60,428 nucleotides of DNA. Source: Gnetum montanum. Taxonomy: Eukaryota; Streptophyta; Gnetopsida; Gnetales; Gnetaceae. The notes under the pieces are model-generated. The model made no database searches. It had not been told where the DNA came from and saw only the letters and a list, made by a program, of their open reading frames with translations. A program made the translations under genes and the position numbers. The stretch lies in assembly GCA_015680685.1 (NCBI GenBank), contig MNCI01007578.1:21489-81916 (forward strand), read 5' to 3'. This document shows, piece after piece, positions 57,436-60,428 of this stretch (within the stretch, counting starts at the first letter, position 1; the number at the start of each line of letters is the position of its first letter).

Positions 57436-58790
57436 CATTGGTGTAACATAGATCTAAAGGATGGAGTTAAAGTAAAAGCAACACCCCAACATATAGGAAT
57501 GTCTCTTAGTCTAAGACAAGAATGTGAAAAGAAAATCCAAGACTTACTTAAAAAAGGATTAATTAGACTAAGCACAAGCATGTTTGCTTGCGTATCTTTT
57601 TATGTGAACAAAAGAGCAAAGCTTGTTAGGGGAAAGAGACTAGTTGTAAATTATAAACCTTTGAATGATATAATCAAATTAGTACAACATCCTATTTCAA
57701 ATAAGGATGATTTGTTTCAAAGGCTTCCTCAGACAAACCTCTACTCTAAGTTTGATTTGAAGTCAAGTTTCTAGCAAATACAAATTTATCCAAAAGATTG
57801 CTGGAACACTACATTTATAGTCCCAGGTGGATTATATGAATGGAATGTTCTTTCTTATGGAATAGAAACAACACCATCTATTTTCTAGAAGATGATGGAT
57901 TCAATTTTCCATTCATATCCTTTTATTCTTGTTTATGTAGATGACATTCTCATATTAAGCAAGACACCTAAAGAACGTTTAGAACATTTAAAAATATTTG
58001 CTGAATTAATTAATAAGAATGGATTGGTATTATCACTAACTAAGATGAAGATAGCCCAACCAGAAATAGAATTTCTTGGTTTACAAATATCTACTAGAAT
58101 CATCCATTTATAAACACACATACTAGAATTCATATATAAATTTTTAGATGTTTTGACTGATAAGACACAGATACAAATATTTTTAGGTTGTATTAATTAT
58201 ATATCTAGCTTCTTTAAAAATCTAGCAAAAGAAAGAGAAGTTCTTAAAAAACTCCTGAAGAAAGATGCTCCGAAATGGGATGAAAAATGCACCAAAGTAA
58301 TGAAAAAGATAAAAAAGGTATGTAAAGAGCTTCCACCATTATATCTTCCAGGAGAAGGAAAATTTATCTTGGAAATTGATGCTATAGAAGATTTCTAGAA
58401 TGCTACTTTAAAACAAGAATAAGGAAATACAATACATATCTATAGATACACTTCAGGAAAGTTTAATGAAGCTCAAAAGAAATATCATAGTTCTCAAAAA
58501 GAACTTTTAGAAATTATAAAAGGAATAGAAAAATTTAGATTGTTCTTCCAACCTCAAAAATTTACTATTAGGAGCAATCTTAAATAGTTTGATAAATACC
58601 TTCAAACCAAAAATATATCCAAGGTGCCTTATACAAGATAAATTTGATGGAGTTTATTTATAGCAAATTTTGATATTGATATTGAATATATAGAAGGAAA
58701 AAAGAATAGTTTGGCTAATTTCTTGACTAGAGAATTCAACTCTTTAGTCCTACTAATATTTAAATATATGCAGAATTACTCAAAGGAGAA
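57436..58790 (+). pseudogene. Pararetrovirus RT and RNase H (broken)
   Basis: RT motifs are RLVVNYKPLND (about 57640), YSKFDLKSSF (about 57743) and YVDDILILSK (about 57935). RNase H is recognisable from GKFILEIDAIEDF (about 58352), RYTSGKFNEAQKKYHSSQKE (about 58445) and a later IEGKKNSLANFLTRE. Stops lie at 57772, 57886, 58111, 58396, 58420, 58585 and others; nearly all replace Gln, Trp or Arg codons. Confidence 0.85.
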
Positions 58791-59700
58791 GGATGGACTC
58801 TTTTCTTCTCAAGAAGATTGTATGCATGTATAGCTAATGAAAGGTTTTTAAGTTTTCCTCAGTATTTTGCAGAAATGTCTAGGTATCAATCTAGTTGGGA
58901 AGATTTCATGCAAAGGACCAAACCATTATCCCATTATTCTTCCATCACTCAAAGGATCTTTACTACATGTCGATCCACCAGAGAACAAATTGAATTCCCT
59001 CCTTACATCAACCTTGCCACCAATGTAAAAATTAGTCATTTCAATTTTGAAAATTGGTATACCCATGATACCTTAAATTGGCCATATTACCAACCTAATG
59101 ATTTCCATATGTATTGAATTGAATTTGAACCTCAAAACCTACTTGAATCTAATTCATCCATGTTTTGGACATGGTGGGCCAAATTCGGTCATTCCCCTGT
59201 TCACCTAACTATAAATTATCCAAGGTATATAAGAGCCCAATTAGTAGAACATCATGGGGATTTTTCCTATTATGAAAATGCAAAAATAGTCACATGGCAC
59301 TTCATGCATGATACCTCTACTCCAATCCATTTTCTAATCACATGCATTGCAAAAAGGATAGATTGGTAGAATGCATGGGGCCAAGGCTTCTATCAGGATG
59401 TCTACACTGCCAATGCCTTAGACATCCAAAACCACTATCACATCAATCTAAAAGTGCCATATACTCTAGAATTATATTATTTGGATCCTTGAATTAATGA
59501 ATATTAAGAAGCTGATGGAAAAGAGAAAAAGATCTACTTAGTGGGAGTCCATTCAAGCATCGAAGACAACAACACTAGCACACCACCAAATTCCCTAGGA
59601 TGGAATGATATCAACTATAGCTCTGATGAGTTCCATAATAAAAGTGTTAACTTTGAAGAGGATGATGCAAACTTTGTACTTAATAGTCCACCGTCTTGGT
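58760..59700 (+). pseudogene. Pararetrovirus second ORF, unknown function (broken)
   Basis: A third frame follows RNase H with slight overlap. It is rich in aromatic residues (WYTHDTLNWPYYQPNDFHMY; MFWTWWAKFGHSPVHL) and ends in an acidic Asn/Ser-rich tail. Stops lie at 59115, 59367, about 59491 and about 59506, and the final stop is near 59700. No domain is recognised; an ORF of unknown function at this place is reported for florendoviruses. Confidence 0.55.
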
Positions 59701-59827
59701 AAAAATTGGTTGGCCACTCCATCCACATGCTGTTTTGTAGATAAGATCCTTATCTTGAAAGAATCTTGTAAGTGGAACTCATAATGAGTTTCCAATTAGA
59801 GTCTATTAGCTAAGTCAATTGTAACCC

Positions 59828-59951
59828 TATATAAAGGGATGTATGCTTTGAATATAAGCAAGAGAAGAAAGATAAATAAGAGAAGAAAGAGAGTAAGCAA
59901 GTCTAAGTTTGAGTCTATGTATGAGTTTGTAAGTGTGAGTCTTGGAAGAGA
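59828..59951 (+). promoter_or_regulatory. Pararetrovirus pregenomic promoter and purine-rich leader
   Basis: TATATAAAG at 59828-59836 lies 130 bp after the second ORF. It is followed by a purine-rich leader (repeats of AGAGAAGAAAG). No primer-binding site for methionine tRNA follows, because the inverted segment begins at about 59952. Confidence 0.65.
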
Positions 59952-60085
59952 TATGGATTTGGATTGCTTTGGTGTTAGAGGGTCATATGGTAAAAACCTA
60001 GGAGGTTTTAATTCAACATAATTATCTTCTTTTCTTACAAGGTTCTTTCAAGAAAGATCTTTTTGATTTTTTATATTCATAATTG
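59952..60085 (-). repeat. Inverted copy of pararetrovirus interior
   Basis: The reverse complement matches 54940-55076 with few differences, including CCTCCTAGGTTTTTACCATA. The two copies form an inverted repeat about 4.9 kb apart. Confidence 0.85.
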
Positions 60086-60428
60086 ATGAGTGGCTAGGTA
60101 CCCCTACACTCAACCATACGAATACGAGCGTGTACGCGCGATCCGGTCGAACTCTGCAGACTAAATGCCTTAACGCAACAAGAAACACTTGGGGTTAATC
60201 ATTCGTTGTCTTCCCAGGCTTGCTTGTATGTGTCATGGTGTATGGTTAAGCAAGTCTGAGGTAGATGATTTTTTTGGTATTTTTCAGTTTATCTCCTAAG
60301 CTATGAGAGTGAAGGGTTGAGAAACTAACTAACTCTAACTACAACACTAAGTCCTAGTGTCAGCATCTGTTCCCACTTACCGTACACACCCTGAATTGTG
60401 CAACTGTGGCTACCAAACGCTAATCGTT
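60086..60428. other. Right flank, nothing recognised
   Basis: Mixed-composition DNA without a supported gene or repeat. Confidence 0.4.

Larger units (their letters stand above)
54313..60085 (+). mobile_element. Decayed endogenous pararetrovirus (Caulimoviridae)
   Basis: The order is movement-protein-like domain, coat-protein region, aspartic protease, RT with YVDD, RNase H, a second ORF and then a TATA promoter, with no LTRs and no integrase. This is the plan of plant pararetroviruses; a separate ORF after RNase H recalls the florendovirus type described from plant genomes. Many stops (mostly TAG/TAA from C-to-T changes) and at least three frame changes make it inert. The last 135 bp or so (59952-60085) is an inverted copy of 54940-55076. 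It is described only as a relic. Confidence 0.85.

Noticed and set aside
54313-60085. Reading this as an LTR retrotransposon
   Set aside because: No LTRs, no integrase, and a movement-protein-like region upstream of a coat region; it fits a caulimovirid.

Overview
The window looks like repeat-rich nuclear DNA from a large-genomed land plant. A gymnosperm is my guess from the element types, but no host gene fixes the lineage. Almost everything recognisable is a retroelement. Three related Ty3/gypsy LTR elements of the Tat type (reverse transcriptase, a degenerate RNase H, a second archaeal-type RNase H, integrase) occupy 0.6-46.2 kb. I call them Tat-A (642-17895), Tat-B (24275-40007) and Tat-C (about 19600-46204). 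Tat-A and Tat-B are complete from LTR to LTR with matching 5-bp target duplications (ACAAC and ATATT). Tat-C is older, has lost its 5' end and most of pol, and was split by insertion of Tat-B.

Each Tat element has the same unusual plan: LTR, primer-binding site, gag-protease, then a gene on the OPPOSITE strand, then RT/RNase H/integrase, 3' untranslated region, hairpin, polypurine tract, LTR. The antisense gene (here aORF) has up to eight exons with good GT/AG sites and matching phases. It has its own TATA box and ends in an acidic C-terminus. It is recognisable in all three elements; its largest shared exon is exactly 785 bp in both Tat-A and Tat-B, and about 805 bp in Tat-C once the Tat-B insertion is discounted. 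Tat-A carries a long form (about 1,010 codons); Tat-B and Tat-C carry short forms lacking exons 2-4. This spliced, independently promoted antisense gene inside the Tat body is the best candidate for an undescribed system here. I recognise no known domain in it.

Non-coding signals recur in all three elements. (1) LTRs are packed with a palindromic word, GCGTATACGC in Tat-A/B and GCTACGC/GCGTAGC in Tat-C; the same word appears around the aORF promoter and first intron. (2) Short tandem arrays ending in TAAACT sit at the gag-pro/aORF, aORF/pol and pol/3'UTR boundaries. (3) A 14-bp hairpin kept by G-U and compensating changes overlaps the polypurine tract. (4) A G-box lies 35-40 bp upstream of the LTR TATA box.

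All coding regions of the Tat elements are broken, mostly by C-to-T type stop codons (CAG to TAG, CAA to TAA, CGA to TGA, TGG to TAG/TGA), as expected of long-methylated silent copies. Tat-B keeps an uninterrupted 836-codon RT/RNase H/aRNase H frame.

From 46.2 to 53.5 kb the DNA is AT-rich with no convincing gene: two SINE-like tRNA-box patches, a minisatellite and a possible LTR fragment. An eroded coiled-coil-like frame lies at 53.7-54.2 kb on the minus strand. From 54.3 to 60.1 kb is a decayed endogenous plant pararetrovirus (Caulimoviridae; movement, coat, protease, RT, RNase H, a second ORF of unknown function, and a TATA promoter). Its right end is an inverted copy of about 135 bp of its own interior.
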